Position numbers and translations under genes: made by a program. Below are positions 11,521 through 21,324 of a DNA stretch of 64,000 nt, in pieces. Where the stretch lies: contig NC_134024.1 of assembly GCF_040712315.1 (NCBI RefSeq), positions 28,077,158-28,141,157 on the forward strand, in the 5' to 3' direction. Below the pieces are notes generated by a model. That model did no database searches. It was not told the DNA's origin and saw only the letters and a program-made list of their open reading frames with translations. The stretch's first letter is position 1; the number at the start of each line of letters is the position of its first letter. The DNA comes from Castanea sativa. Taxonomy: Eukaryota; Streptophyta; Magnoliopsida; Fagales; Fagaceae.

Positions 11521-11651
11521 GTTATAAAATTGTTTAACACTTCACTCTTAATTACATTTAAGTTTATTCGGCCACATTAAGGAAAGGAAATTGCTTTACT
11601 GCAGTGTGAATAAACGGTCACAGATCTAGAGAGACCAAAAGAGGGAGAAAG
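11381..11651. repeat. AT-rich spacer with two (TA)n runs
   Basis: (TA)n runs lie at about 11380-11405 and 11484-11514, with a poly-A stretch between them. No gene is seen. T1 inserted at the edge of the first run, so the TATAT duplication is short against this background. The LTR ends still fix the boundary. Confidence 0.7.
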
Positions 11652-11654
11652 TAA

Positions 11655-12132
11655 GGCTTTGTTTGGGAGGAGGGAATGAAATGGAATGGAGAGGAATAAA
11701 AAGAAATTTTAGAATATTCTTCCATTCCCTTGTTTGGGAGTTCAAGTGGGAGGGAATGAAATGGGTAAGATGGAACACTCATTCTTCTCTATTCCTTTAA
11801 AATCTCAAATTTTAATTCCCCATAAAATTGAAAGGAAATGAAATGAAATTTAATAGTTTTTTATTACTAAAACTTTCAAAATACCTCTATATATTCAACC
11901 ATTTATTTTAAAAAAAGGGTCTAATAGTAATATTGTTATAAATAATTTCCTTTATATTACTCCCAAACAAAATTATCTACGTTCTATTCATTTTCATTCT
12001 TTTATTTTAAAATATCCAATCAAGGTTACTTAATCTCATTCCATTCTTTTCCCTTACTTAAATACATTACATTCCTTTCCATTCCCTTATTATCATTCCA
12101 TTCCATTCTTTTATGAACTTCCAAATGAAACC
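11655..12132. mobile_element. Harbinger/Tourist-like MITE
   Basis: A 478-bp element with terminal inverted repeats GGCTTTGTTTGGGA (left) and the complement of TCCAAATGAAACC (right), flanked by TAA duplications (11652-11654 and 12133-12135). TAA/TTA duplications define PIF/Harbinger elements. Subterminal sequences are also inverted (GGGAATGAAATGGAATGG against CCATTCCATTC). There is no coding capacity, so it is non-autonomous. Confidence 0.82.
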
Positions 12133-12135
12133 TAA

Positions 12136-12831
12136 GATGCTTTGAGAGAGGTTTGTACAATCATACCTTGGATGCAAAGGTGTAGATCTCAAAGAGTCAC
12201 GACCTCTAGGTTTTCTTTTATGGTCTTCCTCTATAGTGGCACAATAATCCTAATAACTTGGACAACTGAATGGGTTTGAAAGCATAAAACTGATACGATT
12301 CTCTATCGAAGGAATTAACAATCAATCAATCGACTAGTTGTTGAGGAGCTTTTGATAATACAAGAACTACAACTTGTCTTCGAAAATATTGGGGAAAAGA
12401 GACTTGAACGCCAAAAGGACTTAAAGATACACTTACAAGACTCACAATTGACATAATTTGTCGCAGGTTACCAACTTAAAATTATGGACTCAACAATATT
12501 TCTCTTTGTCAATTTCTGACAAAATTAAATTGCCAAAAATAAAGAAAAAAAAAGGAAAAAAGGGCCCATCACAAATATAGCCCAATTCAATTTACAAATA
12601 AAATCCCAACCAAAAACAATCTAACCTAAGAAGTTGCAAGAAGAGGTTGAACTTCTTGATCAAAACGTACTTTTCTTTCATGAAATACTCAAAAGAGCGC
12701 ATCAATGTATGCGTAGATAACATGACAGATAACAACAATCACAATGCAATATATGATATCACAATCAAGAGTCAATCAAATTAAAACCGTTTGATACCGA
12801 TTAGAACAGTAAGCAATATAGAAAATGGCAC
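12136..12831. other. Unassigned spacer
   Basis: Between the MITE and the hAT-like element. No open reading frame of note, no terminal repeats and no recognisable homology by eye. Confidence 0.5.
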
Positions 12832-13450
12832 CTCAATCACAAGGTTTTAAAACTCGGACCGGACCGTACGGTCCGACTGAAAAATCCTCGAATCGCTCAT
12901 TTTTGCAGTTCGTTTAGCCTAAAGAACCGCTCTATGAAAAATAACAAGAAACCGTGCGAACCGCAGTTGGACCTCACGGTTCTGAAAACCGTCCACGGTT
13001 TTCGCGGTTCAGATCAAAGCATTAAAAAAAATTTTTAAAAATGGTTGAACTTCCTTCTTCTTGCGTGTCTCTCTATTACTCTTTGCATTCTTTCTCTTTC
13101 CGCTCTCAGATCTTCCATATCGTGTCTCTCCATAAAGTTTGGATCTTTTTTCCCAAGTGATAGAGAAGAGCGGGCAACATGAGATAGAGAAAATGAAAGA
13201 AGTTGTTGACAAAAAAAAAAAAAAGGAAGAAGGAAGAAAAGATCAGAAATTTACAAGCACACGGCGGAGGATGCTCAAGTGAAGAGAAGAATAGAAATTC
13301 ACTTGAGGTCTTGAGCACTGCATTTGAAACTTTCAAAGAAAAAATTAAAGAGAAGTTTGAACTGTAAAATGCCAGCTTTGAAGCACTTTGCGTGGAGGAG
13401 GTGCAGCCAACGCATTCTTGGAAGTTGAGCACTTTCATTTAATACTCTTT

Positions 13451-13993
13451 AGAGCATTCACATTGATTTTTTTCAATTCTATCCTATTTTTCCATCTAAA
13501 AAGCCACTTTATCAATTATACAATAAAATTCTACACTACTTCCAGCATTCATTCTTTTATTTTCCTATCCTACTCATTAAAATAATATTTCTACGCAATA
13601 AAATAATATATAACACAATAACCCTCATTTACAATAAACACAACACCACCACCGCTGCACTATAGACACCTGGCACCACCTCCACCACTGGCAACCCATA
13701 ATCTACTGTCAACCCCCAAAAAAAAAAAAAACCCAGACCTTAACACCACCCTCTCCGACCATCAACACCACAAAAAAAAAAAAAACAGCAACCCACGATT
13801 AAAAACAGCAACCCATGGTCAAACACAGCAACTCAGACCACACAATCTTCACCCACAAACACAACAAAAATTTATGAAAACTGGATTGCTCAATTCGCCG
13901 CTGGGTAGCTTGATTTTGTCGAAGCTCGAACGAAGCGGATTCGCCGCTGGGAAGCTTGAAGGAAGTTGATTTTGTTGACCAACACAGAGAAGG

Positions 13994-14042
<49 letters not shown>

Positions 14043-14494
14043 GCTGGAGAAGGAAAAAGCAAAGACCCACCACCGCCGATCTCGCCGATCTAGAAACCCA
14101 CCACGCAGAGAAGGAAAAATGAAAGAGAGAGAGAGAGTTGCGGGAGAAGGAAAAACGCGGAGACTCACCACCGCCAATCTCGTCGATCTAGAACCCACCA
14201 CGCCGATCAAGAGATGGCAGACCAAGAACAAGCATAAGGGAGAGAAGAGTTGGAAGACAAAGAGAGAAGGAGAGAGAAAAGAATGAATAAAATGAATTAA
14301 AAGAATGAATAAAATATATTAAAACTTATACCATTTGAGCTACAGTGCGGTTCTACAATTAGAACCGCACTGTAGATCAATTGTATTTTTTTTACAATTG
14401 TGTCAGTTTATCACATTCACTGCTGGGCCTAAATGAGACTAAATGGGAAAAGGGCCTTGCATTTGGCATATCCCACATTCAATGTGGATGCTCT
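13451..14494. mobile_element. Inner hAT-like element nested in the outer one
   Basis: Termini AGAGCATTCACATTG and the inverted CAATGTGGATGCTCT are flanked by the 8-bp duplications TACTCTTT (13443-13450) and TACTCTTC (14495-14502). It is 1,044 bp. The interior contains a partly duplicated GA-rich segment (AGAGAAGGAAAAATGA recurs near 13986 and 14106) with CACCACGC/CGCCGATCT blocks, and a hairpin of GTGCGGTTCTA and TAGAACCGCAC near 14346-14373. No transposase is seen. Confidence 0.82.
13999..14040. repeat. (GA)n microsatellite
   Basis: About 20 GA dinucleotides inside the inner hAT-like element. The open frames crossing it are low-complexity artefacts. Confidence 0.9.
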
Positions 14495-15157
14495 TACTCT
14501 TCTTTATTTGCTTTATTGGTCTGTCCGCCCACAAAACAACAGACTCCAAGTGTTGTGCTAGTTAGTGTACTGTCGAAGTGTATCTTCACATCAATTCATA
14601 ACTAATGTCTAATGGTCTATTTATGTTGGGCCCAAAGAACCCAACAATTAGAATAACTTCGGTTTTCTTTTAAGTTAAATCACTGAGTGAGTTGAACCAA
14701 TTTGATCTGAGCTTATTAGGAAAAAATATCCAAGATATAATAATGGGTTAAAATGAAAAAAATATCATAACTTAAGTTATGATATAATAACTTAAGTTAC
14801 ATATTAAGTTACATAAAAACTTATTTATAGTTTTGTAACATAATCGTGAAAGTTATGATATAAAAATATACATTTGAAAGATAGATTTTTATATTTAATT
14901 GGGTCATATAATTAATTTTTCTATTTATACTAATTTAATATATTTATTTATATTTAAATTAATTATGACGTTATTACGGTTCGACTTTAAAAATTTTGAA
15001 CCTCTTTTTTTTACGGTTTAATGAACGTTCCGAGTCTGAAAACCTTGCTCAATAATAAGCAAGTCTAGTCATTATACTTTGATAAAAGTTTTCTATTTTG
15101 AGAGTTCAAGCTGCTTGAGCAAAAGTTTTCATTGAGATACATGATAAAAGTTTTCAT

Positions 15158-15925
15158 TGTTGCAAAACCAATCCCCCATTTTGTCGAAAATATTTTTCTT
15201 TAAGCTTGACTAGCCTTCTTTTCTTGATTACAAAGTACAACCAAGAGCAAACTAGAATTATAGCTATTAAGCTTATTCCAACAACAGCATATGAAATTAA
15301 GATAAAGTTGATCTATTATTCATTTTGTCGCAAATCAAAATTTATAATTCTTCTCATGTAAGTTTCTTGGATGGGTTATAGAAAAAGGTAAATACTTAAA
15401 TTTCTATTATTCTTAAATTTTATGCACAAAAATTAAAAATAAACTTAATTTTGAGAACTTCAAATATAACTAAATCTAAAAAATTTATATTCTACTAGGA
15501 TACTAATAGCATGCTAATAGGTTGAGGTTAGTCATCACAGGAAGATAGACATAGACACAAATAGATAGACATAGACACACAGACACACACAAACAAAGAT
15601 AGACAGAGACACACGCGCGCACGCACACATATTACAATTTTTGGATTACGATTTTTTAGAGTTATTAGAATAACTTACTATTGGAGTTTTAAAATTTTAA
15701 ATATTTATTATGAAATAAGTAAATTAGATTTTTCATGTCATCCATTCTCCAAAAAGAAAAAAGAAAAGAAAAAGAAAAGAGATTTATCATGTCATCAACA
15801 TTCAATCAAATATTGTCTAGCACTATTAATAATATGACAAAATTCAATAAACTCATTTTATAATAGATAGATACAATACTTAAGGATTTAGAGGGCACTA
15901 ATTCAATTTTTTGGTTGTTGGTATT
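15158..15925 (-). pseudogene. Truncated WAK-like kinase fragment (TM exon start plus intron)
   Basis: On the minus strand, 15158-15312 encodes an uninterrupted peptide close to the start of the WAKL kinase exon at 48438-49567: a hydrophobic membrane segment ending [16 protein letters not shown], then RQNGGLVLQQ. A splice acceptor (AATAG) precedes it, as in the intact copy. The remaining bases to about 15925 match the intron upstream of the intact gene (49570-50395), with an extra CA-rich block near 15540-15630. The kinase domain is missing on the left; the intron is cut on the right by the T3 junction. It is a broken paralogue, in the same orientation as the gene 33 kb away, suggesting an old tandem duplication. 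Confidence 0.85.
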
Positions 15926-16185
15926 TGTTACTTATGTGGCACCGAAACCACATTAGCTAACCATTCTGGATAATTGACCACCTTCAGGAATCTTGCATTG
16001 TACTGTTTTTCAACCTCATCTTTGATCTTGAGAGTCCACTCCAGCTTCATTCTTCTCAACTTTTGCTTGATTAGCTTCATGGTTGGATTTATTGGAATGC
16101 AATGCTGCACTTTATTTGTATCAATCCTAGGCACGTCTTCGTATGACCATGTAAATAACTCTTTGAATTCTGTCAGCAGTGCCAC
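15926..16185 (-). pseudogene. T3 RT N-terminal fragment
   Basis: Motifs FTWSYEDVPRID, HCIPINP and PEWLANVVSVP are the region just before and at the start of gypsy reverse transcriptase. Coding similarity stops after VPHK at the left breakpoint, before any catalytic motif. Confidence 0.85.
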
Positions 16186-16199
16186 TAATGCATCTTTCT

Positions 16200-18617
16200 C
16201 AGAAGTGGTTTAGGCATTGCCCACTTGTATCATTTTAGGTTCATCATCAGTTCCTAGGTTAATAGGTTGGGTTTCATTTTTTATAGGTTCTAGATGCTCT
16301 TGTTTTAATTTCTTATTATTAAGAATTTCTTTTCCAATTTCAGAAATAAAAAACATTTAGAGCCAACAAATAAGCAGAATCGAAAATCATGTTATAAGGA
16401 AAAGAGTTCTCAATAAACTCAACAAAAACAGACTCTATAGGACTACGATCACAAATAGACTCAACAAGAATAATAATACTAGCAGAAACAGACTTAATAG
16501 GAATAGAAACAATGTTTTTGGCAAGAGTGATTGGCTCAACAGTCTTGATCGTCTTGGTAAGAGTGATTAGTTTGATGGTCTTGATTTTCTTCACAGAGTC
16601 TTCCATGGGGTAGGCGGCTACCTCCCATGCCCAATTCTTCAACTCAGTTATGGCTTCAACGATGGCGAGCAACTCCCAGAGAGTTCCTTCCTCCCTCAGC
16701 ATCAGTACCAGGGGGTTTTCATCCATATAATATGCGCCTTCACCATCAATCTCCATATTTTTGGGCTTCTCAGTCACATAAGCATCCAGCGCTCTATGTT
16801 GTCCATCCATTCACCAAACAAATCTTGCTTTCCTTTGTTGCTTAGGTGGATGTATTGGGGGAGATATTCTGACTCATTCCCTTCCATCTTCTCATCTTCA
16901 TCTTCAGGACTCTCCAGTGTTAAGTTTTTGAAACTATGGATAATTAACTTTTTGTCTAAAGTGGCCAATCTAGCATCTGTGTCATCTTTTTCCTCAGTGT
17001 AAGGGGGTCAGTGAGCCAAGTTCTGAATTGTGAAATGACCTTAACTCAGGAATCTTTCTACCATGCTTGTCATATCTAGGACCTGCCTTGAGCTACCATC
17101 AGTAATGCAACTCCAATTCTAGGGATGCCCATAGGGGTAATCATCATAGTTTACATTATCAGCCTTTTCAACCTCTTCTCCTACAGCTTGTAGCACATTT
17201 TCTAGCCCAAATTCTTCACTTTCGGCGCCACTTTCCATGTCTATAGGTTTAGCTTCATCATCATCCTCTATATCCCCATCATAGTAGTCTATGTCATCAT
17301 CAGAGCGGTCCTCATAGAAAAGTCCTACATCTTCATCATCTCTATCAGTAGGGGGTTCACCCTAATCATTGCCACTATATTGGCTATCATAGTCTTCACT
17401 ATTGCTACTTTCACTATCACTGTTGCTATTATCCTCACCATCTCCATTGCCACTGCTACTATCACTCTTGCTTTTGCTACCTTTATCATCATCACTAGGG
17501 GCTTCTCCCCCTTCCTCATCTTCATCACTAGTTCCTGCTTCATACGGGCTCTTCAACACATGTTGACAAGCTTCCCAGTACTCTTCTTCTTCTATATTGC
17601 AAATGGCATCTCCCGGAAGTGTAGTCATTACATCAGGGTCTATATAATTAACACAATCAGTAGGGACCCAATTTGTGTCTTCCTTCTTCAGTTCTGGAAG
17701 CTTGTTGTTGCAATCAAATAATAGCTCAAATCTGGGCAACATTGTTCTTTACTCAGGATCGAATCTTAGTTTAGGGAATCCTCAATAGCGTTGACTATCT
17801 CCAGCTTTAACAAACTTCCCACTTAATGTGGGAGTATAGGATTTTAGGGGTTTTGGGGGACAAGGAAGTCCCTTTGCTTTAGCCTTGGCACGGGCCATTC
17901 TTTTCACCTCCATCTCTAGCAAGTCATCATCGGTGGGCTTATAACCTAGCCCAAAAGGTGGTGTGGCAATAGGAACTATTGGGACTTGAGCAATTGCCTT
18001 CTTCACAGTCTTCCCTAAGTTTATCCTCGGAAGATAATTCATTCTCCTCATCATTGTCACCACATTATTGTTGCTATAGGAAGCAAAGTCCATGTGGATC
18101 TTCTCCACTTCTTTTTCTTTTCTTTCAAAACCAGGCTTCTCAATTTCAAAGCCATCCAAGGTCAATGGCTCTTTCTCAGAATCAATACCAAAAATGGGCT
18201 TTGGTATGGTCAAAGTATCGCCATATATGGTAACTATGGCTCCTTCATGCTGAAACTGAACCTTTTGGTGTAGGGATGAAGGTACAGCCTTTGTGTCATG
18301 GATCAATGGTCGCCCAAGGAGCATGTTGAAGCATGAAGCTATGTTAAGGACTTGAAATTCCACATTCTTGATCATTGGCCCTATAGTGAGCTCTAATGTC
18401 ATGGTTTCCAAGACTTCCCTTCAACTATGTCATATGTCTTCACATGCTGATCAGTCGGCACAAAGTCTTCAATACTTAGGCCCAAGCAACTTGCAGTCTT
18501 TAATGGGCACATATTTAAGGTGCTTCCATCATCAATTAGAACCATCAGAATCCTCTTGCCTTTGGCATCTACAATATTGTGCAATGGGTCATTGTAGTGC
18601 TTCCCCTTCTTTGTCAA
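16200..18617 (-). pseudogene. T3 protease and protease-RT linker
   Basis: The protease (about 17782-18617) has VLIDDGSTLNMCPL, the retropepsin active-site region, then LTIGPM, FQVLNI, LLGRPLIHD and AVPSSLHQKV. One frameshift near 18411 splits it. Downstream come a basic linker (LGYKPTDDDLLEME, AKAKGLPCPPKPL) and an acidic Ser/Asp-rich stretch at about 17362-17742 with FELLFD and EACQHVLKSPYEA. From 16200 to 17330 the linker is interrupted by stops. Protease would cleave the polyprotein. No intact frame remains. Confidence 0.82.
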
Positions 18618-18889
18618 ATCTTAATTAGAGTAGGAAATAATGATTTCCCTACTTATGGACCCAATCATGGCAGTCAGATCTTGAGAAGCAGTAGTTGTAG
18701 GGACTTGGATTTGATTGAGAAGGTCTACTAGATTCTGGCGATACTTGTATGAGGCCATGAGTAAACCCCATAAAGATATATTGGCTTGTGTCTTTCGTAG
18801 TTGCTTAAGGACCTCATCCTCTTTAATGGGTGTATGTTGGGTATATTTATTCAAGACTTCTATTGGGTTACCTATCTCCAAATGTGGGG

Positions 18890-19200
18890 GTTTGAAGTGT
18901 CTCCCCCCTTGTGATGTGGGCAATTTTTGTTGGCTCATTTTATATTGGTATCTTGGGGATTGAAGTGTTTCCCCCCATATGCGAATGTTAAGTCATTTGA
19001 TTGTGGTTCAAAGTGTCTCCCCTCGTATGTAGATATTGGGTTGTTTGATTAGGGTTTGAAGTGTCTCCCCCCATGTGTAGGTGTTTGGTAACTTGACTAT
19101 GGTTTGAAGTGTCTCCCCCCATTTGTGGATGTTGGGTAGTTTGATTGGGGTTTGAAGTGTCTCCCTCCAGTTGTGGATATCTGGTAATTCGTGGTTTCGG
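18890..19200 (-). repeat. 48-bp coding tandem repeat (GGRHFKP units) in T3
   Basis: The block TTTGAAGTGTCTCCCCCC recurs at 18961, 19009, 19057, 19105 and 19153 with an exact 48-bp spacing, plus a first copy at 18893. On the minus strand each unit encodes a 16-residue repeat containing GGRHFKP or a variant. The period is a multiple of three, so reading frame is kept across copies. Confidence 0.88.
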
Positions 19201-20800
19201 TTATATCTTCACTCCATATATCATATCTTGCAGCAATCATCATATCCATCAACTCTTCCCATGTCATCATAAAGCATTGAAGTAGGTGATAAATTAACTC
19301 TAACGGGTCCTCTTTACTTTCCTTTTTAGTCATCCAGCAATTAATCCTTGGTCCTCTCCCAAAATGGTAGTCGGGCAGGGGATTATTAATGATGCTAGGC
19401 CTTCTAGGTAGTGCAATCACATTAGTGTCTATTAGATCCTGAATTGCATGACGAAGGCCAAAACACTTGTCAGTATCATGGCCAAGGCTTTGGTGGTAAG
19501 CACATCTCTTAGTCACATCAAATCTTGTAGGTAATGGGTTTGGGATTGGTCTTGGGTCTAAGGGTTTTAGTAACTCTTTTGCTTTTAGTTTTTCAACACT
19601 TGGCTCACAGGCATATTTAGCTCATGAAATTCCCTCTAGGACTTGGAGGTGGCCCTTGTGATATTTGCACAGGGCCAATAGGAGCAATAAGTTGATAAGG
19701 ATCATTTTTGTATATATTAGAAACTTTTGCAGTTTTAGAACTAGATCTTGAATTCTTTTTAAACCTTGGTGGGTCCTCATTTTTTATATTGCCATTATTT
19801 ATTGCATCCTAATTTGGGTTCCAACAACAATCAAATCTTTGAAATTAGGAAAATACTGAGCAAACAGGTACATATGGTATACAGGTAATAAGTTTCATAC
19901 CACCATAAATAATTGTTCTTCTTGACTTGGCCTATTCATCATCTGTGCAGCTTTGGACCTCCAATTGGTAATGAAGGTGGAGAAGGATTCTTTCGGCTCT
20001 TGCTTCATGGTCTTGAGATCTCTCCTTGTCACATCCACTTCTATATTGTACTTCTGTTGATTGTGAAACTTGTAACAGATATCCTCCCAACTTCTTGCTT
20101 TAGTATCATTTAGGTTGAGGAACCACCTAAGAGAAGCTCCAGTCAGAGTATTTTGGAACATTTAAGCAAGTAGTTCTTCAATTGCTCCTAGGGGTAGCAT
20201 GGCCCTCATATATATCTTCAAATGGGACTTTGGGCAGCCAGTCCCATCAAACTTGTCCAAGGTCGGCATCTTAAACTTGGGAGGTAATCTCACATCAGGG
20301 AAAAGTGAAAGTGATTGGTAGTCCATGAGGTCTTCCATCTTGTGAGCTCTCCTGATCATCTCTTCCACCTTGCTTATCCTCTCATTGATCTTCTTCTCAC
20401 AATCCATGGTTGGGGAATTATGGTTAGTCTTGTTCTCCTCTTAGCCACTCTTTAGGTTTTGAAATTGTTGTACCATATGGTTCATGTCCTCCATCAACTA
20501 GATTTGATTGGCTACCATGGTGTTTAGTAGCTCTTGAGTGTTTGGATGTTCTTCCCTTTCCTCCATAGTGATGGAGTCTTTGGATTTCTTGCAGCTTGGA
20601 TTGTCTTGTAGGTCAGACATAGGATTATGATGTTGTAGCAGTGGAGTGTTTTCTATGCTCACAGGCTTCAGTACCGTGATGGGAGTGATGGGTTTGGAAC
20701 TGGAACTACTTGCTTGAGTGTCGATCTTGGGTTCTCTTTGAAGCCATTCCTTTGATCTTGACCAAATTCTCCCCTAAGATAAGGCTTGGTTAGGTCAATC
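19201..20800 (-). pseudogene. T3 gag (fragmented)
   Basis: Minus-strand gag: an N-terminal low-complexity part (about 20410-20800), a coiled-coil-like start (MDCEKKINERISKVEEM), KFKMPTLDKFDGTGCPKSH, the gag core with LTGASLRWFLNL and NQQKYNIEVDVTRRDL, and a zinc-knuckle-like CAYHQSLGHDTDKC near 19460-19500. In-frame stops occur near 20162 and between 19520 and 19895. It would be the capsid/nucleocapsid precursor. Confidence 0.83.
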
Positions 20801-21305
20801 AAAGCTAGGTCCCCATCTAGATCAATCAATCAACCAAATAAACACACATAACATGCAATGCAATTTTAACATAGACCGGCCTAAGGGTATGTTCTAAGTC
20901 ATTACATTGTAGGGTGGGTTTGTTGTTTTATTGTTTCCCATAGTTAGGATGTTAAACCTCCCAACTTGTAATGTAATGAACATCACGTTGGTCCAAATGA
21001 ACATTACGTTGGTCTAGTGACTTTGGGCTATGAGTTGGTGAGTTCACCACCGAGTACTTAAATCTAATGAAGATCGGTGATCCATGGTTACTACCACCAT
21101 ATGTTGAGATGGGTGCATAATATTGTTATCATGGCACACACTATGACAGTTAGGGAAAGCTCTTAACAATCAAAATGGCAACACAAACAAAAAATATCAT
21201 ACAAATATCACAAAACATAAATAAACAAACAAACAACAATATCATGCAAAGACAAGGGTATATAGTTGGTCACTTAAAATCTAACACGAAGTTTAGCCCT
21301 CGACA

Positions 21306-21324
21306 TCCCTAGTGGAGTCGCCAC
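21306..21324 (-). promoter_or_regulatory. T3 primer binding site
   Basis: The minus strand reads GTGGCGACTCCACTAGGGA directly next to the LTR end CGACCTCTCACA. This placement and the GGCGACTCC core are usual for Ogre-like elements. The tRNA (tRNA-Arg in described Ogre elements) is inferred, not tested. Confidence 0.7.

Larger units (their letters stand above)
12840..15047. mobile_element. Outer hAT-like non-autonomous element
   Basis: Termini CAAGGTTTTAAAACTCGGA (left) and the inverted TCCGAGTCTGAAAACCTTG (right) are flanked by the 8-bp duplications CTCAATCA (12832-12839) and CTCAATAA (15048-15055), one mismatch. Eight-bp duplications are typical of hAT elements. The left subterminal region is rich in CGGTTC/GAACCG and GGTCCG words. 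No transposase is seen. Another hAT-like element sits inside. Confidence 0.82.

Noticed and set aside
13799..14286. Several overlapping ORFs on both strands with poly-Ser/Leu or Arg/Glu
   Set aside because: Translations of the (GA)n microsatellite and its flanks inside the hAT-like element; low complexity in every frame.
17325..17543. Met/Val/Ile-rich ORFs on both strands
   Set aside because: Other-frame shadows of the acidic Ser/Asp linker of T3.
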